A stretch of DNA of 64,000 nucleotides from a bacterium OL-1. GTDB taxonomy: Bacteria; Actinomycetota; Coriobacteriia; Coriobacteriales; Atopobiaceae. The notes below the pieces were generated by a model, which was not told the DNA's origin, did no database searches, and saw only the letters and a program-made list of their open reading frames with translations. Where the stretch lies: NCBI GenBank assembly GCA_000752675.2, contig LM994624.1:1-64000 (forward strand), read 5' to 3'. Made by a program: the position numbers and the translations under genes. Below, piece after piece: positions 27,056-34,907 of this stretch (position 1 is its first letter; each line of letters opens with the position of its first letter).

Positions 27056-28129
27056 CTACTCCGCAACTGCCGGGTTCATGAGCAGGCGCTTGTTGCCGGT
27101 CTCCTTGTACTGGATGGCCTTCTTTGCAGCAATAATCGGAGACTTGCGCTGAGCGTCAGCAGTGACGCCACCAAGGTGCCCGGTGAGCACAACGTTGTCG
27201 AGGTCAAGCCACTTGGTATCCGCAGGCAGCGGCTCCTCCTCATGGACGTCAAGCGCAGCAGCGGCAATGCGGTGCTCCTTGAGAGCATCGTAGAGGGCAT
27301 CGTAGTCAACGAGGCCGGCGCGCGCAGTGTTGACAAAGTAGGCGGTGGGCTTCATAAGGGCAATTTCAGCCGCACCAATCATGTGCACGTTGTCAGGGGT
27401 GAGGCGCGCGTGGACCGAGATGATGTCGGCGGTCTTGAAGAGCTCATCCTTCTCGACTTTCTCGACGCCCGTGCCGGCAAGTGCCTCTGTGGGGATGTAG
27501 GGGTCGTAGGTAATCACTTTGACGTCAAAACCGGAGAGCTTCTTGGCAACTAAGCTGCCAATGTGACCGTAGCCAACCAGACCAACGACCTTGCCTTCCA
27601 TGTCGGGCATGTTGTCAGCATTGGCGAGCGGAGCCGAATACTCGCCGTTCCTAATGTTGTAATTGGACTGAGCGATGTTGCGCACGCATGCCAGCATCAT
27701 GCCAACAGTGAAGTCAGAGACGGCGTTGGCGTTGCGCCCCGCAGCGTTGACCACGATGACGCCACGCTTGGTTGCAGCCGCAATGTCCACGTTCTCGATG
27801 CCCCCACGACAGGCGCAGATGGCCTTGAGATTGGGCATCTGATCCATGAGCTTGGCCGAGACCGGACAGAAGGCAACAAAGAGCACGTCCGCATCAAGAT
27901 TGTTCTTCAGAATCTCTGGAATGGCAAATGAGTCTAGGCGCCCCTCCTTGTCTCCCAGCTCATGCTGGTTGTCCTCGACGGCCTTGGCAAGCGTGGCAAA
28001 GTTTTCGTCCTCGGCCAACCAATCGCCGGAGACAACTTCGTCGGCACCCATAAGCTTTGCTGCCGCGACCATGGTGTCCGCCATCTCCTGCATAACGGGA
28101 ACGCCAGCAAGCACACATACTGCCTTCAT
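27056..28129 (-). CDS. D-isomer-specific 2-hydroxyacid dehydrogenase
   Basis: 357 aa, 3-phosphoglycerate dehydrogenase-like catalytic and Rossmann domains without a C-terminal ACT domain. NAD-binding GLVGYGHIGSLVAKKL; catalytic Arg in SVHARLTPDN, Glu/His pair in ALDVHEEEPLP and TGHLGGVT. It acts on a 2-hydroxy- or 2-keto acid (or a sugar acid) not identifiable here. The ATG at 28129 follows GGGAG. A terminator-like hairpin lies upstream, after the IID gene. Confidence 0.88.
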   Translation of the reverse strand: MKAVCVLAGVPVMQEMADTMVAAAKLMGADEVVSGDWLAEDENFATLAKAVEDNQHELGDKEGRLDSFAIPEILKNNLDADVLFVAFCPVSAKLMDQMPNLKAICACRGGIENVDIAAATKRGVIVVNAAGRNANAVSDFTVGMMLACVRNIAQSNYNIRNGEYSAPLANADNMPDMEGKVVGLVGYGHIGSLVAKKLSGFDVKVITYDPYIPTEALAGTGVEKVEKDELFKTADIISVHARLTPDNVHMIGAAEIALMKPTAYFVNTARAGLVDYDALYDALKEHRIAAAALDVHEEEPLPADTKWLDLDNVVLTGHLGGVTADAQRKSPIIAAKKAIQYKETGNKRLLMNPAVAE

Positions 28130-28164
28130 GTTCTCCCTCTCTACTCTTGCGATGAACGGATGCG

Positions 28165-28200
28165 AAAAAGACCGGCCCAACCAGGTTGCGTGAGCCGGCC
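28165..28200 (-). terminator. Intra-operon terminator or attenuator after the PTS IID gene
   Basis: On the minus strand a GC-rich hairpin (CCGGC/GCCGG outer stem, CAAC/GTTG inner stem) is followed by TTTTT. It sits 9 bp after the IID stop and would lower expression of the three downstream enzymes relative to the PTS genes. Confidence 0.6.
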
Positions 28201-28209
28201 AAGAGTGAC

Positions 28210-29013
28210 TTACAGAATGCCGAACAGGGCACCCACAACGCCGATAACGCAGTAGATGATCAGCAAGTTGAGGAACTTTCCACGCTTCTTGAGGTAAAGG
28301 TATGAGAAGAGCACGAGCAGCGCAGGGAGCAGGCCCGGAAGTATGGAATCGAACACACTCTGGAGCAGGATGGCGCCGTCACCTGAGCCAAGGGAGAGCG
28401 TGGTAGAAAGCGCTACATAGTTGGATGTCATGGCACCCATCATGAACATGCCCACGACGCCAGCCGCAGCAGTCACGAGTTTGATGCGGCCACTTTGGAG
28501 AAGGTCCAGAATGGCCGTCTTGCCGGAGCGGTAACCCAACCAATAGGTGAACCAAGATATGACAATGGCCGAAATCCAGATGATCCAGTCGCCGAAGATT
28601 CCGAAGAGAACTCCACTAGTTGCCATGGGGATGAACATGGCTCGGACAATCGGGCGAATGGTACCCCAGTGGAATGAGTCACCAAAGCCGGCAAAGGGGC
28701 CCATTAGCCCGAGTCTCGTATTGGTAATGAGATCGCTGTCGATATCGCCGCCGTTGGCCTTCTCCTCCTCCATGGCCACGGTCATACCATTGATAGCGGC
28801 ACCGTAGTAGGGCTCGGTAATGTAGGTCACCATACTGCGATGCAGGGCCTCCTTGAGACCCTCTTTGTCATCGCCGTAGGCATCGCGGAGGGAGGGAATC
28901 ATCGAGTAAGTAAAGCCAAGGCCGTAGAGGCTCTCGAGGTTCTGGGAGAAGCGCTGGACAAATGCTTGGCGAGCCCAGCCCTTGATGTGCGCACTTCTTG
29001 AAACCTGTCCCAT
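28210..29013 (-). CDS. PTS mannose/fructose/sorbose-family transporter subunit IID
   Basis: 267 aa. Membrane subunit working with IIC. N-terminal WARQAFVQRFSQNLESLYGLG, GLMGPFAGFGDSFHWGTIRP and several C-terminal membrane segments are typical. The ATG at 29013 matches the family start (MGQVSRSAHIK); GGGAG lies 11 nt upstream. Follows IIC by 22 bp. Confidence 0.93.
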   Translation of the reverse strand: MGQVSRSAHIKGWARQAFVQRFSQNLESLYGLGFTYSMIPSLRDAYGDDKEGLKEALHRSMVTYITEPYYGAAINGMTVAMEEEKANGGDIDSDLITNTRLGLMGPFAGFGDSFHWGTIRPIVRAMFIPMATSGVLFGIFGDWIIWISAIVISWFTYWLGYRSGKTAILDLLQSGRIKLVTAAAGVVGMFMMGAMTSNYVALSTTLSLGSGDGAILLQSVFDSILPGLLPALLVLFSYLYLKKRGKFLNLLIIYCVIGVVGALFGIL

Positions 29014-29035
29014 TGTTATCAGGTCTCCCTTCTGG

Positions 29036-29842
29036 TTAGTCGTCGTCGTCTTCGTCAACGGCAGGACTCTGCAACGCCTGGGGCTGCAGCATTCCGCTCC
29101 TTGCGTACTGGATATGTAGCGCGGCGAGAACCACCGCGAAGACCCCCATAAGGACCAACGGAAGATTCGCAACCTTCATGATGAAGAAGCCAAGTGCGAA
29201 GAACGGGATGAGCTTCTCATCGCCAATGATGGAGATAGCCATGGTGAAGCCGAGGGCGGGAAGCATACCGCCGATGACAGACAGCCCATGGGTGAGCCAC
29301 TCGGGCATGGCAGCAAGGAAGCTATTGGCGGCGTCAGCGCCCAGATAGGCAACGATGAAGACGGGAATGAAGCGCACGGCGAGCTGTACGAGTGCTGGGC
29401 CCCAGATGGCATCAAAGGTTATTGCTCTCCAGTTGAGCTCATCGATGTGCTTCTCAGCACGGTGCCACCACACAGCGTTGATGGTGCGACGGGCGTTATC
29501 CATGAAGGCACCTAGAATCCCAAAGGGAACGGCAAGGGCCACGGCGGTATTTATCTCCATGCCCGTCTTGAGGGCGATGGGGATTGCAATGCATGCGGCA
29601 AGCGCTTGGTCAGAGGGCATATTTGCGCCAACAGCAACCGCCGAGAGATAGATGGCAACCGCCGAGAGATAGATGGTCTCGAGTGCCGCGCCAAGCATGA
29701 TACCCGTAGTGAGATCCCCATAGATTGCGCCAAATAGGCCGCCGAGGAACAGCGGGGCTTGGCACATCATGAGAAGTGGGCAATCAAGGTTAACAAGGTA
29801 GTAGATCAGAGCAATCAATGTTGCGTCTAGAACTGGATTCAT
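29036..29842 (-). CDS. PTS mannose/fructose/sorbose-family transporter subunit IIC
   Basis: 268 aa polytopic membrane protein. GALFGAIYGDL-type motif present as GGLFGAIYGDLTTGIMLGA, followed by ETIYLSAVA. The ATG at 29842 follows AAGGAGGGG. It carries an exact in-frame 21-bp tandem duplication (29634-29675) that repeats IYLSAVA, the position where relatives have this motif once. The C-terminus ends in a run of acidic residues. Confidence 0.92.
   Translation of the reverse strand: MNPVLDATLIALIYYLVNLDCPLLMMCQAPLFLGGLFGAIYGDLTTGIMLGAALETIYLSAVAIYLSAVAVGANMPSDQALAACIAIPIALKTGMEINTAVALAVPFGILGAFMDNARRTINAVWWHRAEKHIDELNWRAITFDAIWGPALVQLAVRFIPVFIVAYLGADAANSFLAAMPEWLTHGLSVIGGMLPALGFTMAISIIGDEKLIPFFALGFFIMKVANLPLVLMGVFAVVLAALHIQYARSGMLQPQALQSPAVDEDDDD
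29634..29675. repeat. Exact 21-bp tandem duplication inside the IIC gene
   Basis: Two identical 21-bp units (29634-29654, 29655-29675) add seven residues (IYLSAVA twice) without breaking the frame. It looks like a recent replication-slippage event. Confidence 0.9.
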
Positions 29843-30013
29843 TGTTCCCCTCCTTATTCGTGCGTACTGCAATAACTCAACGAGCATGGTGTCGAACTGC
29901 GCCGACGTGACTACCCCCCTGCCGCAGTTGTTGAATCCCAACTTCCAAAGTGACTTGAAGCGCTGATATCAAGCGAGTAATCATGCAATATTTATTGTTT
30001 CGAAAGTGATTTA

Positions 30014-30028
30014 CTGTTGTTTCAACAG
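30014..30028. promoter_or_regulatory. Candidate DeoR-regulator operator upstream of IIC
   Basis: CTGTTGTTTCAACAG is a perfect 6-3-6 palindrome in the AT-rich 253-bp gap between IIB and IIC. The 9-mer TGTTGTTTC inside it also occurs twice in the promoter region at 31890-31930. Nothing coding is visible in this gap. A second inverted repeat (GCTTCGTAAAT, 30042-30075) follows the IIB stop. Confidence 0.5.
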
Positions 30029-30095
30029 TATCATAAGCAAAGCTTCGTAAATATACTAAGTATGATTTGCGAAGCGATAATTTATAGGTTACTAG

Positions 30096-30602
30096 CTATT
30101 TGCCAGCTGCAAAGTCAGCTTTGAGTTTGCGATAGATGGGAGCGAGATCAGCGGGCGTCTCGTCAGGAACGAGCTGAAAGGTCACCTTGACTCCAGCGTC
30201 GGCAAGCTCCTTGAGCAAATCGAGCTCATGGTCGGATACGTTGATGGAAACATGGGCAATCTTTCGGTCTGGCGCACCTGGCACCTGCCCAACCACGAGC
30301 TCGGGAAACTCGTAGCCGCCGAAGTAGGCTGCGCGTGCCGTTTCGATGTCTTTGAATAGCACGAGCACCCTTCCGGTGCCAAAACGCTTCTCCTTCCAGA
30401 GCTCGAGGGCTCGGGCAAGCGTACGGAAGACAACCTTCTTGTCGCCCGCCGTAAGACGCAGGACGTTCTTCTGCCATTCGTCATTGGCAGTCTCGTCATC
30501 AATGATGTAGATCTTACTGATATTAAGGATGGGGACCCACTTGCTCATGACCTGGCCATGCAAGAGCCTGTAGTCCACACGGTTAGCGATAACGTCTGCC
30601 AT
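30096..30602 (-). CDS. PTS mannose/fructose/sorbose-family subunit IIB
   Basis: 168 aa cytoplasmic phosphocarrier. The phosphorylated His is in VDYRLLHGQV (His15), the standard IIB site; VFRTLARALELW and VGQVPGAPDRKI fit the family. It follows the IIA frame by 2 bp. A 250-bp gap separates it from IIC, so the PTS genes may be two transcription units. Confidence 0.94.
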   Translation of the reverse strand: MADVIANRVDYRLLHGQVMSKWVPILNISKIYIIDDETANDEWQKNVLRLTAGDKKVVFRTLARALELWKEKRFGTGRVLVLFKDIETARAAYFGGYEFPELVVGQVPGAPDRKIAHVSINVSDHELDLLKELADAGVKVTFQLVPDETPADLAPIYRKLKADFAAGK

Positions 30603-30604
30603 AT

Positions 30605-31037
30605 TTACTCATCCTCGTCTTCGTCGTAGGTGCTTGCGTTCAGGTCCTTGATGAGGTCGCCCACGCACACGACCCCTTCCCGAGCAGCGCTTGCGACGTC
30701 GCGCTCTAGGACATCCAGCGGCACTTCGTCGCGCTCGCTTGCCGCAACGATGAGTGCCGGGACATTCATGCCCGTAATTGCGTAGACTTGACGCCCTCTC
30801 GCGATGCTCATCACTGTGTTGAACGGCGTTCCGCCTTGGAGGTCAACCAACATCAGGCAGTTGCCACCGCAGATGTCAATAAAGAGCTCTATCTCTCTCG
30901 TAATCCTCCAGCGTCGCCCCCTCGACAAGAGGGAGCGCCCGCACGTTGTCGAGCTTGCCCAGAATCATCTGGGTGGAGGCAAGGATTCCCTCGCAGGCGG
31001 TTCCATGGGAAACAAGGAGTATGCCCGTGCGTGCCAT
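30605..31037 (-). pseudogene. PTS mannose-family subunit IIA, frameshifted in a GA dinucleotide tract
   Basis: The gene opens at ATG 31037 with MARTGILLVSHGTA (active-site His10) and reads to LEDYER, then shifts. The remainder, EIELFIDICGGN through DLQGGTPFN and ITGMNVP to the end, is in another frame stopping at 30605. The break falls in TCTCTCTC (30892-30899; GAGAGAGA on the coding strand). Adding one GA restores a continuous 144-aa IIA domain with the family residues EREIEL. As read, the product stops shortly after the tract. A sequencing error, a true mutation and phase-variable slippage are all possible. Confidence 0.85.
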
Positions 31038-31048
31038 ATTGCACCCCC

Positions 31049-31810
31049 CTAGAGGAGAAGCCCACCAGTGGTGTCCAGCGTCGTACCGATAATCTGCGAA
31101 GACTTCTGCGAGAGCAAAAAGGCAACGATGTTACCGAGGTCCTCGGGTTTGGTGAACTGTTTGCTGGGGAGCTTGAGACGGCGCGCCTCATTCTCGGGAG
31201 TGGGGTCGTCGTAATGGGTCTTGTTGGTTGCCACATAGCCAGGCATGATGCCGTTGAAGACAATGCCCTCGTCCGCGACCTCCTTGGATATCGAGCGAGT
31301 AAAGCCGATACCTGCAGCCTTGTAGGTGGCGTAGTCGAAGCCTTTCTTGTGACCGGACGAAACCGCGGACTTGGAGATAACGTTGACCGCCCTACCGGAC
31401 TTACCAGCGTCCTCGCAGTGGACGATAAACTCACGGGATGCCATAAACATACTGGTCATGTTGATGGTGTTGGCGCGGTTCCACTCCTCAAGTGTGATAT
31501 CACGCGGAGACTTAAAGGCGATGCCGCCTCCAACGTTGTTCACCAGGCCATCGACCCCACCCCTCTCCGCAATCACGGTCTGGAAGAGCTTGTGCACGGA
31601 CTCCTCACTGGTTGCGTCAAACTGCACCGCAGTAACGTCAGAGCCCGTTGCCTCAGCAAGTTCAACTGCGTAGCTCTTGGCGAGATCACCGTTGTAGTCG
31701 GCGATGACAACCGAGACACCCTCCTGCGCGAGCACACGGCTGATTCCTCCGCCTATGCCCTGGGCACCACCGGTGACGATGATAACCTTCTTCTCAAGTC
31801 CAAGATCCAT
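31049..31810 (-). CDS. Short-chain dehydrogenase/reductase
   Basis: 253 aa. NAD(P) motif VTGGAQGIGGGI, acidic DY after strand 2 (favouring NAD), NNVGGG, catalytic Ser in KSAVSSG and YATYK (Tyr-x-x-x-Lys), IMPGYVATN. It probably oxidises or reduces the sugar or polyol taken in by the PTS, comparable to sorbitol-6-phosphate or gluconate dehydrogenases. First gene of the island operon; ATG 31810 follows AGGAGAGGGG. Confidence 0.9.
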   Translation of the reverse strand: MDLGLEKKVIIVTGGAQGIGGGISRVLAQEGVSVVIADYNGDLAKSYAVELAEATGSDVTAVQFDATSEESVHKLFQTVIAERGGVDGLVNNVGGGIAFKSPRDITLEEWNRANTINMTSMFMASREFIVHCEDAGKSGRAVNVISKSAVSSGHKKGFDYATYKAAGIGFTRSISKEVADEGIVFNGIMPGYVATNKTHYDDPTPENEARRLKLPSKQFTKPEDLGNIVAFLLSQKSSQIIGTTLDTTGGLLL

Positions 31811-31889
31811 GCCCCTCTCCTGTCCTCTCCGCACTCTGGCTAAGCTGCCGTCCAAGAGCAACATGCACTTTGTTTACAACAACTGTTGC

Positions 31890-31932
31890 TGTTGTTTCGC
31901 TAAATATTACGGCGAAGTTGTTGTTGTTTCAA
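31890..31932 (-). promoter_or_regulatory. Promoter and operator of the PTS island operon
   Basis: On the minus strand TTGAAA (31927-31932) and TAATAT (31904-31909) are spaced by exactly 17 bp. The 9-mer TGTTGTTTC occurs at 31922-31930 (overlapping the -35) and at 31890-31898 (at the start site), and again at 30015-30023. This fits repression by the divergent DeoR protein. The 242-bp region 31811-32052 also contains the regulator's own promoter. Confidence 0.65.
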
Positions 31933-32052
31933 TAGTTACAGATGAGGTTTTCAAGAATGTGAGGTGTAAATTGCCGTAAGCGGTGAATACTAGCTGTTGA
32001 AAGGACAATGTGAGGGCATCTTGCTCTCGAAGACTGTAAGGGGGCTCGTTCC

Positions 32053-32817
32053 ATGGAGATGGCCGAGCGGCGCAACGCCATCACAGAGTTAATCAACCGT
32101 AAGGGAAGTGTCTCGTTCGCCCAAATTAAGAAGGCCTTCCCCGACGTCTCAGACATGACACTGCGCACAGATCTCAAAAGCCTTGACCAAGATCGCAAAA
32201 TCATCCGCATACATGGCGGTGCACGGTCGGTCGAGTACGTCGTGGGTGCCGACGGGTTGCAGGTGAACCCCGAGAGAAGGATGCGTAACGCTGCCTCCAA
32301 GGAGGTTGTGGCCAAGAAGGCCATTGACCTGATAAGGCCAAACACCACCATTTTCATCGACTCTGGAACTACCTGCGAGGAGCTTTGTACCAATATCGCG
32401 GGGATGCCGCTACAGATTTTTACTTGCAGCCTTTCCAACGCAATTGCGCTGGCACGCTCCCCCAAGTCGAATGTCTTCGTCATTGGTGGGCGAATGAGTC
32501 CCTTCACGCTCAACCTCAATGGCAGCCACACGCTTACCATGCTGCAGCAGATTAGCTTTGACCAGGCGTTTCTCGGCGTCACTGCCTATCAGTCTGAGGC
32601 GGGCTTTACCTGCGGATCGGATGAGGAGGCCTCCATCAAGCGGCAGGTTGCCAAAAACGCAGGCCAGGTGATTGCCCTCATGGACTCGAGCAAGGTCGAC
32701 AAGCGCACCACGTTCAAGGCGGTTGACCTTGACGATATTGACCTGGTAGTGGGGGATGACGAGATGCCCGACGAATTCAAGCTCGAGTGTTCGCGTACGG
32801 GGGTTGAGGTAATCTAG
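32053..32817 (+). CDS. DeoR/GlpR-family sugar-phosphate-responsive repressor
   Basis: 254 aa. N-terminal DeoR helix-turn-helix (ERRNAITELINRKGSVSFAQ, DMTLRTDLKSLD) and C-terminal sugar-phosphate sensor domain (IFIDSGTTCEEL, VIGGRMS, VIALMDSSKV). Divergent from the SDR-PTS operon and presumably its regulator. Stop at 32817, followed within 40 bp by the repeat border of the island. Confidence 0.93.
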   Translation: MEMAERRNAITELINRKGSVSFAQIKKAFPDVSDMTLRTDLKSLDQDRKIIRIHGGARSVEYVVGADGLQVNPERRMRNAASKEVVAKKAIDLIRPNTTIFIDSGTTCEELCTNIAGMPLQIFTCSLSNAIALARSPKSNVFVIGGRMSPFTLNLNGSHTLTMLQQISFDQAFLGVTAYQSEAGFTCGSDEEASIKRQVAKNAGQVIALMDSSKVDKRTTFKAVDLDDIDLVVGDDEMPDEFKLECSRTGVEVI

Positions 32818-32837
32818 ACGTACACGAGGGAGATGCC

Positions 32838-32854
32838 AATTCGTCGGACGAATT
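32838..32854. repeat. 17-bp perfect palindrome at the right edge of the island
   Basis: AATTCGTCGGACGAATT ends one base before the duplicated gene end at 32856. It may be a weak terminator for the DeoR gene or mark the recombination border. Confidence 0.6.
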
Positions 32855-32855
32855 T

Positions 32856-32937
32856 GCGCAAGGCGGCCAGCGCGGCCGAGAAGGACAGCCCTGCGGGCAG
32901 CGACGCGAACGGCAGCTCTGGGCTCAAACTCGTGTAG
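32856..32937 (+). pseudogene. Duplicated 3' fragment of the trigger-factor-like gene (direct repeat copy B)
   Basis: 82 bp matching 24803-24884 at 78 of 82 positions. It still encodes the same 26-residue tail (KAASAAEKDSPAGSDANG region) and an in-frame TAG, but lacks the rest of the gene. A terminator lies 30 bp downstream, so this is probably the original downstream border of the trigger-factor-like gene. Confidence 0.88.
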
Positions 32938-32966
32938 CGTGCGTCCGGCACCGACTACAGTAACGC

Positions 32967-33002
32967 AACGGGGAGGCCGACTGACGTCGACCTCCCCGTT
33001 TT
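32967..33002 (+). terminator. Rho-independent terminator between the repeat fragment and rpmE
   Basis: AACGGGGAGG (32967-32976) and CCTCCCCGTT form a stem followed by TTTT-C-TT on the plus strand. It ends plus-strand transcription coming from the DeoR gene or, originally, the trigger-factor-like gene. Confidence 0.8.
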
Positions 33003-33021
33003 CTTGCGCTATGAGCGAGTG

Positions 33022-33456
33022 CTACTCGGCTGCGGGAGCCTCGGCAGCGGCCTCAGCCTCGGGCTCTGCGGGAGCCTCAGCGGCCTTCGCGGCAGCCTTG
33101 GCAGCCTCTGCCTCGGCCTTCTTGGCGTACTCAGCAGCACGCTTGGCCTTCTCGGCAGCCTTGGCCTCCTTGGCGGCCCTGCGAGCAGCCTCGAGCTCCG
33201 CGGCCTTCGCGGCCTTGGCAGCCTTGGCGGCCTTCTCGGCATCGAGCCTGGCCTGCGCGGCGCCGCCGAACTTGTTGGCGAAGCGCTGGACGCGGCCGCC
33301 GGTGTCGACGAGCTTCTGCTGGCCGGTGTAGAACGGGTGGCACTTGTCGCAGAGGTCGATGACGAGCTCGGGCTTGGTGGAACGCGTCTTGAACGTGTTC
33401 CCGCAGGTGCAGCGGACGGTGCACTCCACGTAGTTAGGATGAATTCCTTGCTTCAT
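33022..33456 (-). CDS. rpmE: Ribosomal protein bL31 with an Ala/Lys-rich extension
   Basis: 144 aa. The first 70 residues are a zinc-type bL31: CTCGNTF and [13 protein letters not shown] supply four Cys. The remaining 75 residues are an Ala/Lys/Glu repeat-rich tail ([20 protein letters not shown] and similar), much longer than the usual 66-80-aa protein. The ATG 33456 follows AAGGAG. A leader hairpin is at 33476-33496. Confidence 0.94.
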   Translation of the reverse strand: MKQGIHPNYVECTVRCTCGNTFKTRSTKPELVIDLCDKCHPFYTGQQKLVDTGGRVQRFANKFGGAAQARLDAEKAAKAAKAAKAAELEAARRAAKEAKAAEKAKRAAEYAKKAEAEAAKAAAKAAEAPAEPEAEAAAEAPAAE

Positions 33457-33475
33457 TGCAGGACTCCTTTTGTCG

Positions 33476-33496
33476 GTCCTGGTTTCCGACCAGGAC
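33476..33496 (-). ncRNA. Leader hairpin upstream of rpmE, candidate L31 autoregulatory leader
   Basis: GTCCTGGT and ACCAGGAC form a perfect 8-bp stem with a 5-nt loop, about 10 nt upstream of the rpmE ribosome-binding site. Lineage-specific L31 leader motifs, including a coriobacterial one, have been described; a match to that model was not tested. Confidence 0.5.
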
Positions 33497-33788
33497 AGGG
33501 GTGGTGATGTCTTGGCGCGGATTGCTCCGTCCAAGACGGTCAAGCTCTCGGAGTATAACAAATTGCACGTCGACGGTGTGTGGAGAATCGCTGACCACGC
33601 GCAGCGCGCGGCCGCGGCACCGGGCTTCTCGCCTTCCCGTGCGCGGATAATAACTCTTTTTCTTGATCTGGTCCGATATTTACCCAGGTAGTTCGCATCG
33701 ATTTAAAGAGATGGAGCTAAACTCCGCAGCGAAGGGACCAGCGAGCGGGGGCGATACCTCCGAGTCGAGATTCCTCCACGGCGCCCCT

Positions 33789-33880
33789 CCAAAAGTGAAC
33801 ACGATTTCAATTCGCGGTCCACCGCTGCAACGTTTCCCCAGGGGCCGCGGGGCGCTCATTGAAAACGTGTTCACTTTTGG
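33789..33880. repeat. Palindromic intergenic repeat, copy 1 (92 bp)
   Basis: 23-nt terminal arms (CCAAAAGTGAACACGATTTC at the left) match with one mismatch. The interior is GC-rich and only weakly similar to the other three copies (51141, 51525, 53047). Confidence 0.85.
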
Positions 33881-34095
33881 GCGAGGGGAAAGGGACGGGA
33901 GCAGACGGCGAGGGGCAAGGACGAGCGAGTGCAGACGGCGAGGGGTGCGCCGCAGCGCGCCGGGGGGCACCGCGCGCCAGGGCAATCGCGAGCAGACCGC
34001 CCCCGTGTGTGTTCTAATGACATCTGAGATCAAACGTACCGCGGGCCGAGACGTGCCCGCCGCCGCCCCAGCAGCTCTTGCCAGGAAGGAAGCCT

Positions 34096-34869
34096 ATGTT
34101 TCTCGCGATTGACGTTGGCAACACCCAGACCACGCTCGGCCTCTTTGACGAGGACGGCACTGTGGCGCACGGCTGGCGCATGGCGACGAGCCACACGGAC
34201 ACCTCGGACATGATCGACGCCCGCCTGCACGGGTACTTCAACAAGGACGGTCTGGACCAGGCACGCGTCACTGCCGCGGGCATCGCGTGCGTGGTGCCTG
34301 TGCTCACCCGCGCATGGTACAAGTGCCTGCTCGACCGCACGGGCACAGAGCCGCTGGTCGTGACTCCCCAGACGGACTCCGGCATGCGCATCGACATGCC
34401 CGATCCCACCCAGGTTGGCGCCGACCGCATCGCCAACGCCGTGGCCGCACGCCTCGCCTACGGCGCGCCGGTCATCGTGGTGGACTTTGGAACGGCAACC
34501 AACATCGACGTTGTCGACGCCGCAGGTTCCTACCGTGGCGGTGCCATCTCGCCGGGCCTCATGCTCTCGGCAGCGGCGCTCTTCTCGCGCGCGGCCAAGC
34601 TCTCCAGCGTGCCCATCGAGGCTCCCGCCCACGCACTGGGCGAGACAACCGAGGCCGCCGTGCAATCGGGCATAGTCGTTGGCGCGGCCGCGCAAGCAGA
34701 AGGCCTGGTTGCCCGCATCAAGCGCGAGCTGGGCATACCAAATGCGCCCGTGGTGGGAACCGGTGGCCTTGCACGCACCGTGAGCGCCGCAACCGACCTT
34801 TTCTCGGCCGTCGACCCTGACCTCACGCTGCGTGGCATCCGCGAGATATGGCTCCACCAGCAGCACTAG
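34096..34869 (+). CDS. coaX: Type III pantothenate kinase
   Basis: 257 aa. Phosphorylates pantothenate in CoA synthesis. Actin-like ATPase fold: LAIDVGNTQTTLGLF, PTQVGADRIANAVAA, VVDFGTATNIDVVD and GGAISPGLMLSAAALF are CoaX motifs. The ATG 34096 follows AGGAAGG. The convergent neighbour is a BirA-like protein; coaX and birA are adjacent or fused in several bacteria. Confidence 0.95.
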   Translation: MFLAIDVGNTQTTLGLFDEDGTVAHGWRMATSHTDTSDMIDARLHGYFNKDGLDQARVTAAGIACVVPVLTRAWYKCLLDRTGTEPLVVTPQTDSGMRIDMPDPTQVGADRIANAVAARLAYGAPVIVVDFGTATNIDVVDAAGSYRGGAISPGLMLSAAALFSRAAKLSSVPIEAPAHALGETTEAAVQSGIVVGAAAQAEGLVARIKRELGIPNAPVVGTGGLARTVSAATDLFSAVDPDLTLRGIREIWLHQQH

Positions 34870-34907
34870 CGACCGCCAGCAGCCCACGTCGGGGCGAGAC
34901 CCCGCCT

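Larger units (their letters stand above)
33457..34095. other. 639-bp intergenic region between divergent rpmE and coaX
   Basis: It holds the rpmE leader hairpin (33476-33496) and one copy of the 100-bp palindromic repeat (33789-33880). The stretch 33640-33710 is AT-rich and may hold promoters. I see no convincing gene or tRNA here. Confidence 0.6.

Noticed and set aside
30042-30075. Inverted repeat GCTTCGTAAAT as terminator of IIB
   Set aside because: The stem has a mismatch and no T-run follows; it could equally be an operator, so it is only mentioned with the nearby site.
30605-30928. A separate 107-residue PTS IIA protein starting within the frame after the tract
   Set aside because: The apparent N-terminus (MSRGRRW) is the frameshifted remainder; the true start with the active-site His is at 31037 in another frame.
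33663-34112. A possible gene in the rpmE-coaX gap
   Set aside because: It runs across the palindromic repeat, has no ribosome-binding site and shows no conserved pattern.
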